Assembly: GCA_003216795.1 (NCBI GenBank)
Contig: QCIH01000001.1
Coordinates: forward strand, 62,001 to 126,000
Direction: 5' to 3'
Length of the DNA: 64,000 bases
DNA from: Prochlorococcus sp. AG-402-K16
GTDB taxonomy: Bacteria; Cyanobacteriota; Cyanobacteriia; PCC-6307; Cyanobiaceae
Shown: positions 8,321 to 17,421 of the stretch, in pieces
Layout: every line of letters starts with the position of its first letter
Position numbering within the stretch: position 1 is the stretch's first letter
The notes under the pieces: generated by a model
Database searches by the model: none
What the model was told of the DNA's origin: nothing
What the model saw: only the letters and a program-made list of their open reading frames with translations
Made by a program: the position numbers and the translations under genes

Positions 8321-8475
8321 ATCGATCCAAAAAGATCTTTAATTAAGTCATCTAGCTTGAAAGTAACCCTACTTTAAAAGGAGCTCAAGAAATTCATTCA
8401 TTTTTTATTACCTCAATACTTTTATTAGCTTTAAATAGTAGCTATGAATGTGAAAATTCAAAGCTTAATATTGTG

Positions 8476-8757
8476 ATGAGAAATAATATTAATGGTGACT
8501 TTTCAATAGTAGAAAAGATATCTGAGTTAAAGCCAGGAGCCTTTATAAATATTAATTGGAATAAAAAAAAGCTTATGCTTCCATATTCTCCAAGAAAAGA
8601 TTATATTTCCTTTTCAGATAAAAAATGGGACTGGAGGTATCAATTTAATAAGGACGGATCGCCTGATATTAATAATCCTTCTTTATACGAACTTCTACCT
8701 TCTGGGGAGATTAAAACACATTTTTGTGAAACAGAAGATAATAAGCCAAACTTATAA
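8476..8757 (+). CDS. Hypothetical protein, 93 aa
   Basis: A soluble protein with many aromatic residues in the middle (KKWDWRYQF, LMLPYSPRKDYISF). I chose the ATG at 8476; a GTG lies directly before it. The same frame stays open for over 100 bases upstream, with a hydrophobic reading (ITSILLLALNSS) but no usual start codon, so a lost or unusual start is possible. It precedes pepN by 50 bases. Confidence 0.5.
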   Translation: MRNNINGDFSIVEKISELKPGAFININWNKKKLMLPYSPRKDYISFSDKKWDWRYQFNKDGSPDINNPSLYELLPSGEIKTHFCETEDNKPNL

Positions 8758-8807
8758 TTTCAAAATAAGTATTCTAGATTTTTTAACTTCTGAACTTCTT
8801 TGTAAAG

Positions 8808-11414
8808 ATGAACAATCCAAAAAAAAATAATAATATTTCAAGATATGTGAAACTTGAAGATTACAAAGTTTTTGATTATGAAATTCCAGAAATCTTTTTG
8901 GACTTCGTAATTAAGAAAAATGCTGTAAATGTTACGACCAAACTTAAATTAATAAAAAAAAATAAGAATACCAGAAATCTAATTCTTGATGGTACGGATA
9001 TATTAATAAAAAAAATATTTATAGATGACTTACTACTGGGAAAGGAATACTACAAACAACAAAAAAATAACTTAAAAATTAAAAATATAAATAAAGATAA
9101 TTTTTTATTAAAAATAGAAGGAAAAATTAAACCGAAGGAAAATACATCCCTTTTAGGAATGTATGAGAGCAATGGAATTATAACTACACAATGTGAGGCG
9201 GAGGGATTTAGAAGAATAAGTTTTCACTCTGATAGGCCTGATATCCTAAGCAAATACACCGTTAGAATTGAAGCAGACAAGAATGATTACCCTGTCTTAC
9301 TTTCAAATGGTAACGTCGTAAAAGAAAATAATCTAACAAATAATCGACATGAAATAATTTGGGAAGACCCATATCCGAAACCCTCTTATCTATTTGCATT
9401 GGTAGCAGGGAAACTTAATTGTGTAAAAGACAAATTCATAACAAAATCGAATAAAAAAGTAAAAATAAATATTTATGTTGAGTATGGCGATGAAAAATAT
9501 GTTCAACATGCAATAAGTTCCTTACAGAAATCTATGAAGTGGGACGAGGATAAATATAACCTTGAATACGACTTATCATTGTTCAATATTGTTGCAGTCA
9601 GGCACTTTAATATGGGAGCAATGGAAAATAAAAGTCTCAATATTTTCAACTCAAAACTAATACTCGCTAATTCTGAAACAACAACTGATGAAGAATTAGA
9701 AAGAATAGAGGGCGTGATCGCCCATGAATACTTCCATAATTGGACGGGGAATAGAGTTACTTGTAGGGATTGGTTTCAACTATCTCTAAAAGAGGGTTTA
9801 ACAGTATTCAGAGATCAACAATTCACTGCAGACGTTCATAATCGTGAAATCAAGAGACTTGATGATGCGAAATTTCTTATAAGAAATCAATTTAGAGAGG
9901 ATTCGGGTCCAACATCACATCCTGTAATGCCTGAAAAATATCAAGAAATAGACAATTTCTATACGACCACGATTTACGAGAAAGGAGCAGAAATAATTAG
10001 AATGCTTAATAAGCTTGTAAAAGATGAAAATTTTTATAGAGGTTTTAGTAATTTCATCTCAACATATGATGGAAAGGCAGCAACAATAGTCCAATTTGTC
10101 GATAAAATTTTAGAGCACAATAAGGAAATCGATCCTGAAAAGTTTAAAATCTGGTACAAGCAAAATGGGACACCAAAAATTAAATTCAAGAGAATCTGGG
10201 ATCAAACAGGCGAAAAACTTACAATTGAAGCCGCACAAAGTAATCCAATAAAGAAGAACCCATATAATGATTTACCTCTAATAATTCCTATAAATCTTGC
10301 TATATTTTGCGGTGAGAATAAAACGATAGAAAAAACAGTTGTTTTAAAAACAAAAAAACAAGAATTCATTTTTAGGAATGTAAAATCTTACATCCAAATT
10401 CCTTTAGTAACTTATTTTCGCGAATTCTCTTCACCTGTTGAGTGGGAATCAGACACTACCTTGGATGAAAAATTTTTAATCTTAAAATATGAAAAAGATT
10501 TTTTTACACTATCTAATACTGTAAAAGTATTTTATAAAAAAATTATTTTATGCAGATTAGATGAAAAACCAGATCATAAAATTGAAAATAAATTAATAAG
10601 CACCTTAATATCATTTATTAAAAATAAAGATATTAATTTATCTCTTTTATCAGAATTACTAAGTATTCCGACATTTGCTGAAATTGAATCGGAGATAGAA
10701 AATATAGACCCTTTAAAAATATATAAAACTATTGACGAATTAAATTATTTATTCGGTACCAAATTAAAAGAAGAATTATATTTTAAGCTCCAGGAAATAG
10801 AGAAAAATCTAGATAAAGTTTGGCCAGAAGGTAAAAATGAAAGAAAACTTATCGAAACTATTTGGAAACTACTCTTGCACGGTAATGATGAGGAAATTAA
10901 ATGCAAAATAATTAATTATGTCGATAGTAATTCGATGACGCTAGCAAAAGCTGCATTGAATTCTTTCAGTAGGATTAATTGTCCTGAAAGAATAATTATT
11001 TCAAATATATTCTTCAATAAATGGAAAAATAATAGTGTCGTTTTGGATAGTTGGTTCTCATTCAATGCATCTATAGAAACTGATGAAAAAACAAACAGCA
11101 TTGATAGATTATTTAAAAATAGTTTTTTTGATTCAAAATCACCAAATACTTTAAGAGCTATATTAAATACTTTCGTAACAAGAAATAGTACTTTTCATGC
11201 TGTGGATGGTTCTGGTTATAAATATATTGCACAAAAGATAATTGACTTTGATAAATTAAATCCAATCGTAATTTCACGTTTTGTGAAGGTATTTAGTAGA
11301 TACAATTATTATTCAGAGCCTTACAAAAGTAATATGGTAGAAACAATAAAGCAGATTAAAAAAAATAAACTATCAATAAATACTAAAGAAGTATTAGATG
11401 CAATAATAGATTGA
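8808..11414 (+). CDS. pepN: Aminopeptidase N (M1 family metallopeptidase)
   Basis: This 868-residue, full-length M1 peptidase removes N-terminal amino acids from peptides in the cytoplasm. The exopeptidase motif GAMEN is at 270-274. The zinc site HEYFH is at 306-310, with the third ligand Glu329 in LKEGLTVFRDQ, i.e. the HExxH-x18-E pattern. The N-terminal beta domain and the long C-terminal helical domain have the E. coli PepN-like layout, with a DUF3458-type segment after about residue 450. No signal peptide. The gene is preceded by small plus-strand genes and ends 14 bases before a convergent small gene. Confidence 0.95.
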   Translation: MNNPKKNNNISRYVKLEDYKVFDYEIPEIFLDFVIKKNAVNVTTKLKLIKKNKNTRNLILDGTDILIKKIFIDDLLLGKEYYKQQKNNLKIKNINKDNFLLKIEGKIKPKENTSLLGMYESNGIITTQCEAEGFRRISFHSDRPDILSKYTVRIEADKNDYPVLLSNGNVVKENNLTNNRHEIIWEDPYPKPSYLFALVAGKLNCVKDKFITKSNKKVKINIYVEYGDEKYVQHAISSLQKSMKWDEDKYNLEYDLSLFNIVAVRHFNMGAMENKSLNIFNSKLILANSETTTDEELERIEGVIAHEYFHNWTGNRVTCRDWFQLSLKEGLTVFRDQQFTADVHNREIKRLDDAKFLIRNQFREDSGPTSHPVMPEKYQEIDNFYTTTIYEKGAEIIRMLNKLVKDENFYRGFSNFISTYDGKAATIVQFVDKILEHNKEIDPEKFKIWYKQNGTPKIKFKRIWDQTGEKLTIEAAQSNPIKKNPYNDLPLIIPINLAIFCGENKTIEKTVVLKTKKQEFIFRNVKSYIQIPLVTYFREFSSPVEWESDTTLDEKFLILKYEKDFFTLSNTVKVFYKKIILCRLDEKPDHKIENKLISTLISFIKNKDINLSLLSELLSIPTFAEIESEIENIDPLKIYKTIDELNYLFGTKLKEELYFKLQEIEKNLDKVWPEGKNERKLIETIWKLLLHGNDEEIKCKIINYVDSNSMTLAKAALNSFSRINCPERIIISNIFFNKWKNNSVVLDSWFSFNASIETDEKTNSIDRLFKNSFFDSKSPNTLRAILNTFVTRNSTFHAVDGSGYKYIAQKIIDFDKLNPIVISRFVKVFSRYNYYSEPYKSNMVETIKQIKKNKLSINTKEVLDAIID

Positions 11415-11428
11415 TTTATGAATGTTAT

Positions 11429-11650
11429 TTAAATAAATATAATAACAATAATTGTAAATATTAAAAATAAAATAAATATAAGATACTTTTTAATAAAAAT
11501 ATAATCAAATACATTTTTATTATTATCTTTATTCCACTTTTTACTTACGTATTCCTTAGTTATAAATTTATTAGGTCTGCCACAATATAAACATGTTGGG
11601 GAAGTTTTTAAAATTAAATTTTTACATTGGGGACACTTTTTTTTTTCCAT
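11429..11650 (-). CDS. Zinc-ribbon membrane protein, 73 aa
   Basis: Two CxxC pairs (KCPQCKN and TCLYCGRP, within residues 6-24) make an N-terminal zinc ribbon. A polar linker follows, then one C-terminal hydrophobic span rich in Ile and Phe (about 54-73). It is predicted to be tail-anchored with the ribbon in the cytoplasm. Function unknown. A similar design is seen in the 91-aa protein at 36.2 kb. Confidence 0.65.
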   Translation of the reverse strand: MEKKKCPQCKNLILKTSPTCLYCGRPNKFITKEYVSKKWNKDNNKNVFDYIFIKKYLIFILFLIFTIIVIIFI

Positions 11651-11814
11651 AATTTAATCTTACTGAATAAAATTGAAATCAGAAACAATAAATAAAATAA
11701 GTAATTTAAATTTTATTATTATATTTTGAATAATTAAATATCATTGCAAAAAAATATTTGATTCTATCTATTTAAAAAAATTCAATATAATAAAAAGTTA
11801 GTATTTGGTTTGAA

Positions 11815-11976
11815 ATGTTTGCTATTGCACTTGGAATGTCCCCTGTCGAAAAAATCACTGTTGCAATATCTGCTTCAATTTTTATAATTGCCTTTACATG
11901 GGTCTCGATTAAGGGAGATTTAAGAAAACTTGCTAATGAACTAATTGAGGATAATGAAAATAATCAGGATAATTAA
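11815..11976 (+). CDS. Small single-span membrane protein, 53 aa
   Basis: The ATG at 11815 opens 53 codons: a short N-terminus, one span (about 14-31, ITVAISASIFIIAFTWVS), and a charged acidic tail ending ENNQDN. Codon use is gene-like. No family recognised. Confidence 0.6.
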   Translation: MFAIALGMSPVEKITVAISASIFIIAFTWVSIKGDLRKLANELIEDNENNQDN

Positions 11977-11990
11977 AAAAATCTTTTAAC

Positions 11991-12191
11991 CTACTTTGCA
12001 TGCAAGCTAGGATAATCAATAATATGCCTTATTTCTTTTAGAGAAGCGCCATAAATTTTTTCACCATTTAAGTGAACCCCAATCCATTTTTCCTTTTGAT
12101 TAAAAAAATTATTTTTATTACTATCACTCTCGAGATAATATTTATTATCCCAATTTAAAGTTATATCCCAACCTTTATAATTTTCTATCAT
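11991..12191 (-). CDS. Hypothetical protein, 66 aa
   Basis: A soluble, aromatic-rich small protein (YKGWDITLNWDNKYY) with a C-terminal helix (SLKEIRHIIDYPS). It has the look of a small beta-sheet domain. Its ATG overlaps the stop codon of the tiny upstream frame (ATGA), suggesting translational coupling. No family recognised. Confidence 0.6.
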   Translation of the reverse strand: MIENYKGWDITLNWDNKYYLESDSNKNNFFNQKEKWIGVHLNGEKIYGASLKEIRHIIDYPSLHAK

Positions 12192-12271
12192 CGAGAAAGA
12201 GAGAACATACTCAAATAATACCCAGAGAGACCTATAACAAAAACAAAGGAAATAAGTATTTTTTTCGTTAT
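12188..12271 (-). CDS. Possible 27-aa membrane peptide, coupled to next gene (no standard start)
   Basis: A short open frame reads TKKILISFVFVIGLSG and continues to a TGA that overlaps the ATG of the 66-aa gene (ATGA). The hydrophobic, basic-start design looks like a small membrane or signal peptide. The only possible start codons are ATA (12269-12271 or 6 bases earlier). It is therefore either an unusual start, a mutated start, or a chance frame. Confidence 0.3.
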   Translation of the reverse strand: MTKKILISFVFVIGLSGYYLSMFSLSR

Positions 12272-12284
12272 TTTTATTTAATAT

Positions 12285-13460
12285 TTATGTGGTACTTACT
12301 TTTATTTTGCGAGCAGCTTCATTAGCATTTTTTCTAGCCAAATTAATGTCAGAATTTGATGAGAGAACAACACCCATTCTTCTGCCTTTTCTTGAAACTG
12401 GTTTGCCAAATATGAGCACTTTAGTCTTCTCAAATTCTAATGCTTCATTAAGACCTTCATAAATAGGATTTAGATACTCTTGGTTAGAGAGTATAACTCT
12501 GGTTGCAGAGGGTTCTATTAGTTCTATATGCGGTATTGGTAAGTTTAAAAAAGCCCTTAAATGTAATTCAAATTCATTAATATTTTGACTAACCAATGTA
12601 ACCATACCAGTGTCGTGTGGTCTTGGAGATAATTCTGAAAATATAACCTCACTTCCTTTTATAAAAAACTCTACTCCGTATAATCCAGCTCCATTAAGGT
12701 TATTTAATATTCTACTTGTCATTCTCTTAGCTTCAATAATTAAAGACTCCTTGATATGTAAAGGTTGCCAACTACATTGATAGTCTCCATTAGATTGAAG
12801 ATGTCCAATTGGTAAACAAAAAATATTTTCACCATTTTCTTTTCTTACAGTTAGAAGAGTAAACTCAAAATCAAAATTAATAAATTCTTCAATAATTACA
12901 CCTTTAACCTTTCCTCTTGAATTTGCTTGTGCCTGTTTCCAAGCATTTTGTAAATCATTTTTTGTTTCAACCAAACTCTGTCCTTTTCCTGAAGAGCTCA
13001 TTAAAGGCTTAAGTAAAAGTGGGAATCCAATTTCATCTGCTTTTTTTTCTAAATCATCAAATTCAAAAATATAATCAAATTTTGCAGTTTTAATTTTTAA
13101 ATCTCTAGAAGCTAAGTCTCTAATTTTATCTCTATTCATTGTAATTTCTACAGTCCTGGCGTTAGGAACAATATTGAATCCTTCATCCTCGAGTTCTTTT
13201 AGGGCTTCAATTGAAAGTGCCTCTATTTCTGGAACAACATAGTCAGGCTTAAATTCTTTTATAACATTTTTTAAAATATTTTTATCTCCCATATCTATTA
13301 CTCTTGAATAATCAGCAACTTGCATTGCAGGTGCTTTTTCATATCGATCAATAGCAATAACTTCTAATCCTAATCTTTTAGATTCTATTACTAATTCTTT
13401 TCCAAGCTCGCCGCTACCAAGCAATAAAATTCTCTTTTTAGAAAAAATTGATTTTTTCAT
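12285..13460 (-). CDS. purT: Formate-dependent phosphoribosylglycinamide formyltransferase (PurT)
   Basis: The 391-residue ATP-grasp enzyme converts GAR to formyl-GAR with formate and ATP in purine synthesis, bypassing the folate-dependent PurN step. The N-terminal segment LLGSGELGKELVIE, DRYEKAPAMQVAD and IVPEIEALSIE follow the E. coli PurT sequence almost block for block. The central glycine-rich ATP loop (KPLMSSSGKGQS) and the metal site region ELSPRPHDTGMVTL are intact. Length is normal for the family. It starts 9 bases downstream of the 80-residue gene on the same strand. Confidence 0.95.
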   Translation of the reverse strand: MKKSIFSKKRILLLGSGELGKELVIESKRLGLEVIAIDRYEKAPAMQVADYSRVIDMGDKNILKNVIKEFKPDYVVPEIEALSIEALKELEDEGFNIVPNARTVEITMNRDKIRDLASRDLKIKTAKFDYIFEFDDLEKKADEIGFPLLLKPLMSSSGKGQSLVETKNDLQNAWKQAQANSRGKVKGVIIEEFINFDFEFTLLTVRKENGENIFCLPIGHLQSNGDYQCSWQPLHIKESLIIEAKRMTSRILNNLNGAGLYGVEFFIKGSEVIFSELSPRPHDTGMVTLVSQNINEFELHLRAFLNLPIPHIELIEPSATRVILSNQEYLNPIYEGLNEALEFEKTKVLIFGKPVSRKGRRMGVVLSSNSDINLARKNANEAARKIKVSTT

Positions 13461-13469
13461 ATATAAAAC

Positions 13470-13712
13470 TTATTCGTCATCACCAGAAGGTTGTGAAGAT
13501 GTATCATCTGTAATTTTTTTATCTTTAGAAAAACTAAATAAAAAATTTCCTCCAAACAAATTTTGACTTCGCATGCGATTAGTTATTGATCTTGAAATTG
13601 CTCCTAAAAAAAAGATTCCAATCATTGCCCAAATAATTCTTTCTAAAGCAATTGCAGGTGAAAAACCTTGACCGGAGTTAATAATTTCAGTAAGTGGGTC
13701 TAAAGGGTCCAA
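13470..13712 (-). CDS. Small membrane protein, 80 aa
   Basis: The protein has a polar N-terminus, one span (about residues 24-40, ALERIIWAMIGIFFLGA), a basic segment (SITNRMRSQ) and an acidic tail ending GDDE. The gene directly precedes purT, 9 bases away. Family not recognised. Confidence 0.6.
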   Translation of the reverse strand: MDPLDPLTEIINSGQGFSPAIALERIIWAMIGIFFLGAISRSITNRMRSQNLFGGNFLFSFSKDKKITDDTSSQPSGDDE

Positions 13713-13857
13713 ATTTAATCTGATTAATAATATTAATTATAAAGGTTTAAATAAATGAAAAATTAAAACTTATAAAAGAAATAACCAAAAACACAAAATA
13801 AATTAAACACAATAAAGTCTTTACAATGTTATCTTCAAAGTGTGATTTTTTTTAGAC

Positions 13858-14337
13858 ATGCAAGTTGACGTACAAAATACTACTGTTCTTTCCGCAGACG
13901 GATCATCCATAAAGCTAGGTGAATATGCAGGGGAAGTAATTTTAGTTGTTAATGTAGCTAGTTATTGCGGAAATACTGCTCAGTATGAGGATCTTCAAAA
14001 GCTACATGATTTATATTCAAGCAAAGGCCTAAGAATACTTGCATTCCCTTGTAATGATTTCGGGAAACAAGAACCAGACTCTCTTTCAGAGATAAAAGAT
14101 TTTTGCTCAACAAAATATGGTGTTAAGTTTGAAATCTATGAAAAAGTTCATGCCAAAGGCGACACCACTGAACCTTACACAACCCTCAACAAGGTTGAAC
14201 CTGAAGGAGATGTTGAATGGAATTTCGAGAAGTTTCTGATCGGAAAAGATAGTAAAGTAATTGCAAGATTCAAGCCAGGTGTTAAACCGTTTGACGAAAA
14301 CTTAATAGCAGCTATTGAAGTAGCTTTAGATTCATAA
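13858..14337 (+). CDS. Glutathione peroxidase-family peroxidase
   Basis: This 159-residue thiol peroxidase has the peroxidatic Cys37 in NVASYCGNTAQY. The later LAFPCNDFGKQEP block carries the conserved Gln and a second Cys that could resolve the disulfide. The Trp-containing VEWNFEKFLIG completes the usual tetrad. It is a Cys-type enzyme (no selenocysteine) and probably thioredoxin-dependent, as in many such bacterial proteins. It reduces hydroperoxides in the cytoplasm. It stands alone on the plus strand. Confidence 0.92.
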   Translation: MQVDVQNTTVLSADGSSIKLGEYAGEVILVVNVASYCGNTAQYEDLQKLHDLYSSKGLRILAFPCNDFGKQEPDSLSEIKDFCSTKYGVKFEIYEKVHAKGDTTEPYTTLNKVEPEGDVEWNFEKFLIGKDSKVIARFKPGVKPFDENLIAAIEVALDS

Positions 14338-14471
14338 CAACCTTCTTATCATTCAAATTAAAAATATTAAAAATAAAGACCCTTTATATTGAGTTAAAAA
14401 TTACCAAATTATTTTAAAAAATATACTATTTTTGGGATTCAACCCTATCAAGGATACTTTAATTTAAAATC

Positions 14472-14957
14472 TTATTTATTATCAGAGTCAAATTCTACGT
14501 CTATTATTTCATCTTTAACAGTTCTTTTTTTAGGTCTAATTGATTTTACCTCAAGCTCTATTTTTTCTTCTTTAACTTCACTTTCTTCTGGTTGCTCTGA
14601 CTTTACTTCTTCCTCTACTATTTCTTCTTTAACTTCATTTTCTTCTTTAACTTCATTTTCTTCTGGCTCCTCTGACTTTACTTCTTCCTCTACTATTTCT
14701 TCTTTAACTTCACTTTCTTCTGGTTGCTCTGACTTTACTTCTTCCTCTACTATTTCTTCTTTAACTTCATTTTCTTCTGGTTGCTCTGATTTAACATTTG
14801 AATTTGCTAAGCTTTGATCTTCATCTTTACTTAAAAGGAATTTTAATAGTTTTTTAAATAATAAGAAACCTTTTTCAATTCTTTTTGGACCTAAAATTGA
14901 AAGCAAAATAACTAAAATTATGAATATTTCAGGTGAATTCAAACCTAATAGTTTCAT
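14472..14957 (-). CDS. TatA/TatB-like protein with glutamate-rich tandem repeats
   Basis: The N-terminus matches the twin-arginine translocase subunit layout: a short start, a span (about 9-22, PEIFIILVILLSIL), the hinge GPKRIEKG and an amphipathic basic helix to about residue 43. After that comes a long acidic tail made of near-identical 19-residue repeats (residues 55-155). TatB proteins have long polar tails, so this could be a TatB-type or accessory subunit, but the acidic repeat is unusual. Not close enough to name it tatA or tatB. Confidence 0.6.
   Translation of the reverse strand: MKLLGLNSPEIFIILVILLSILGPKRIEKGFLLFKKLLKFLLSKDEDQSLANSNVKSEQPEENEVKEEIVEEEVKSEQPEESEVKEEIVEEEVKSEEPEENEVKEENEVKEEIVEEEVKSEQPEESEVKEEKIELEVKSIRPKKRTVKDEIIDVEFDSDNK
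14493..14795 (-). repeat. In-gene tandem repeat, 57-bp unit, about five copies
   Basis: The unit encodes 19 residues (VKSEQPEE[N/S]EVKEEIVEEE). Copies cover residues 55-73, 74-92, 93-117 (with an internal six-residue NEVKEE duplication), 118-136 and a degenerate 137-155. The middle copies are nearly identical in DNA, pointing to recent expansion. Confidence 0.9.
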
Positions 14958-15004
14958 AAAGTTTCATATTCTATTTGTATTTTAGTACATGCTAAAAATT
15001 TAAT

Positions 15005-15397
15005 CTAATTATTCTCAAAAGTTGGTAAATATAGTTCCCTATTTGATGCAATTAAACCTTCTTCTTTAAAAAAAATCTCTAGGTCTTTTAGATCATTTAT
15101 ATCAACAAATTCACCACAATTATCTAATATATTATTATGGGTGAAATTCCATAGATTATCCAAATATTCGTCATCATCTGGAAATGCTACAAATTTTAAA
15201 TATGTATTATTCAAAGCATATTCACTAGCAAAATCAGAATCTAATCCTTCCCTTTTAGCATCACAAAAAACTTTAGCAAATCTTTTTCCTACAGAAGTTT
15301 GAGCACTCGATAAATCTAAATTACCTTGAAAAGCTTTTACATTTATTGGTGCAATAAAAATAATTATTGGGAGTAAAAAAGATACTAATATAAACAA
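15005..15397 (-). CDS. Secreted conserved hypothetical protein, 130 aa
   Basis: A hydrophobic N-terminus (about residues 1-20) followed by NVKAFQG looks like a Sec signal peptide cleaved after the VKA motif. The mature part is acidic with two cysteines (Cys45 and Cys93) that could form a disulfide. The start is uncertain: TTG at 15397 is the only usual start codon in frame. Probably lumenal or periplasmic. No family recognised. Confidence 0.55.
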   Translation of the reverse strand: MFILVSFLLPIIIFIAPINVKAFQGNLDLSSAQTSVGKRFAKVFCDAKREGLDSDFASEYALNNTYLKFVAFPDDDEYLDNLWNFTHNNILDNCGEFVDINDLKDLEIFFKEEGLIASNRELYLPTFENN

Positions 15398-15568
15398 AAA
15401 GATTTTCCTTTTTTAAATTTCAACTCAACATAAACTAGCAAAAAAATTAATCAATTAGGCCTATATAAGTAAAAGCACTTATTATAAATTAAGAAATAAA
15501 TAGAAAAAATAAAATAAGCTTCATATCTGAATTTATAATAAATAAAGATTAAATAAAATTAAATTTAT

Positions 15569-16576
15569 ATGTCTTCAAATATAAATCTAAAAGGAAGGGG
15601 AATTAACAGGATAATTACGAGTAAGGTCATGCTATCGCCATTAGCAGGAGTTACAGATAACATTTTTAGGCGACTTGTACGTAAATGGGCTCCAAACTCT
15701 TTACTTTTTACAGAAATGATAAATGCCACAAGTCTTAAAAAAGGATTTGGAACACAAAAAATCAATCAAATAGATACAGAAGAAGGTCCAATTGGAGTAC
15801 AAATATTTGATAATAGGCCATATGCTGTTTCTGAAGCCGCGAAACAATCTGAGGACTCTGGAGCATTCTTAATTGATATCAATATGGGATGTCCAGTAAA
15901 AAAAATTGCAAAGAAAGGTGGAGGAAGTGCCTTAATTAAAGACAGAAAACTTGCTATAGAATTAGTCAAAAATGTTGTAAATGCTGTTAGTGTTCCAGTA
16001 ACAGTAAAAACACGACTTGGATGGGATAGTAAAGAAGAAAATATAGAGGATTTCTTATTTAAACTTCAAGATGCGGGAGCAACGATGATCACACTGCATG
16101 GAAGAACAAGAAAACAGGGTTTTTCAGGCAAATCAGATTGGGAAATGATCGGGAGACTTAAAAAGTTGTTGGAAATTCCAGTAATTGCTAATGGAGATAT
16201 CAAAAATCCGGATGACGCTCTTAATTGTTTAAAAGAAACAAATGCTGATGGTGTGATGATTGGAAGAGGAATTTTAGGATCCCCATGGAAAATAGGAGAA
16301 ATAGATTATGCCATCAGAGAAAATAAAAATTTTAAAGAACCAAGCACAGAAGAAAAACTATATTTAATTATTGAGCATCTTGATGAATTAATCAAAGAAA
16401 AAGGAGAACACGGCTTGCTAATTGCAAGGAAACATATCTCATGGACATGTAAAGACTTTAAAGGAGCATCAAATTTGAGAAATAAATTGGTTAGAGCTGT
16501 TGATAAAAATGAAGTTAAAAATTTAATAATTAAAATGATTAAAACTTTGAATAATGAAAAAAATACATTAGCTTAA
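15569..16576 (+). CDS. dus: tRNA-dihydrouridine synthase (Dus family)
   Basis: This 335-residue FMN enzyme reduces specific uridines in tRNA. The family hallmarks are all present: MLSPLAGVTDNIFR at the start, INMGCPVKK with catalytic Cys108, a phosphate-binding KKGGGSALIKD, VTVKTRLGW, ITLHGRTRKQGFSG and a C-terminal VIANGDI / GVMIGRGILGSPW. Length and order fit the DusB/NifR3 group. The DUF2470 gene follows 18 bases later and may be cotranscribed. Confidence 0.95.
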   Translation: MSSNINLKGRGINRIITSKVMLSPLAGVTDNIFRRLVRKWAPNSLLFTEMINATSLKKGFGTQKINQIDTEEGPIGVQIFDNRPYAVSEAAKQSEDSGAFLIDINMGCPVKKIAKKGGGSALIKDRKLAIELVKNVVNAVSVPVTVKTRLGWDSKEENIEDFLFKLQDAGATMITLHGRTRKQGFSGKSDWEMIGRLKKLLEIPVIANGDIKNPDDALNCLKETNADGVMIGRGILGSPWKIGEIDYAIRENKNFKEPSTEEKLYLIIEHLDELIKEKGEHGLLIARKHISWTCKDFKGASNLRNKLVRAVDKNEVKNLIIKMIKTLNNEKNTLA

Positions 16577-16594
16577 AAAAAATTTATTTTTTAA

Positions 16595-16849
16595 ATGAAA
16601 ATTATTAGTAAAGAAACAAGTAAAAGAGTTTGTGATCATATGAACAATGATCACATTGATTCGGTTCACAAATATCTTATTCATTATGGAAAGATATCAA
16701 AATTTGAGAATGCTTATATGGAAGAAATTAATAACAGTTATATAAAAATCAATTACGACGGCCAGTCAGCAATTATCAATTTTAAAAATGAAATATCTGA
16801 AGAAGAAATTCATTCAACTTTAGTATCAATGATTAAAGAGATTAAATAA
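16595..16849 (+). CDS. DUF2470 domain protein, 84 aa
   Basis: The segment RVCDHMNNDHIDSVHKYLIHYG near the N-terminus matches the 'H(M)N.DH..al..y' signature of DUF2470. In other proteins this domain is found with heme-iron utilisation and pyridoxamine-phosphate-oxidase-like domains. Here it stands alone. The conserved His residues could bind a metal or heme, which is inference only. Cytoplasmic. Confidence 0.75.
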   Translation: MKIISKETSKRVCDHMNNDHIDSVHKYLIHYGKISKFENAYMEEINNSYIKINYDGQSAIINFKNEISEEEIHSTLVSMIKEIK

Positions 16850-16874
16850 TAAATATATTTATATAAAAAAAAAT

Positions 16875-17039
16875 CTAATTTTTATTTTCATAGTAATCAG
16901 TTATCTTTTTACATTCTTCAAATGAAAGCACGCTTAATCTAGATGTTGCTTTTATTTTTAGAATTGCACAAACAGCTAATAAGTCGGAGCTATCAGCATT
17001 AAGTGCTTCAGAAAGCTCTAGGACCCTAAGACCTTTCAT
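16875..17039 (-). CDS. Stand-alone IF2_N-like domain, 54 aa
   Basis: The protein (LRVLELSEALNADSSDLLAV, then ILKIKATSRLSVLSFEE) follows the small helical IF2_N domain found in repeats at the N-terminus of translation initiation factor IF-2. Here it forms the entire protein. It may bind ribosome, RNA or a partner, but that is inference. The ATG at 17039 is clear. It is convergent with the DUF2470 gene. Confidence 0.55.
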   Translation of the reverse strand: MKGLRVLELSEALNADSSDLLAVCAILKIKATSRLSVLSFEECKKITDYYENKN

Positions 17040-17084
17040 TATTATTAAAAAAAATCTTTTTCTAAATTATCAAGAACTTTGAAA

Positions 17085-17321
17085 TCAATGGGCTGCATTT
17101 TTCCCTAAACCTGCAACAAATGGAAAAGTTTGTTCATCACCAAAAATATCTTCTGCTGAATAATTAGAAATATTATTTTTTTTATTATCAGGCTTAATTT
17201 CTTCAATTTCATTAGAAATATTCTCTTCAATGTTATTTTCAATTTCTTTTGCTAATAAATTATTCGTATTAGAAAATATTGAAAAAACTAATACACATAA
17301 AAACAAAATAATTCTTTTCAT
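17085..17321 (-). CDS. Small secreted protein, 78 aa
   Basis: A basic N-terminus and hydrophobic core (IILFLCVLVFSIF) ending near NLLAKE give a typical Sec signal peptide. The mature part is about 54 residues, acidic and Asn-rich, and ends with FPFVAGLGKNAAH. No family recognised. Confidence 0.6.
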   Translation of the reverse strand: MKRIILFLCVLVFSIFSNTNNLLAKEIENNIEENISNEIEEIKPDNKKNNISNYSAEDIFGDEQTFPFVAGLGKNAAH

Positions 17322-17421
17322 AAAAAAAATTTATCTAATACTATTGTTATATGACAATAAACTTATTTAGAAAAACTAGATAAATTTAAAACAAATCTAA
17401 ATAAATCAAAATAAAAAATAT

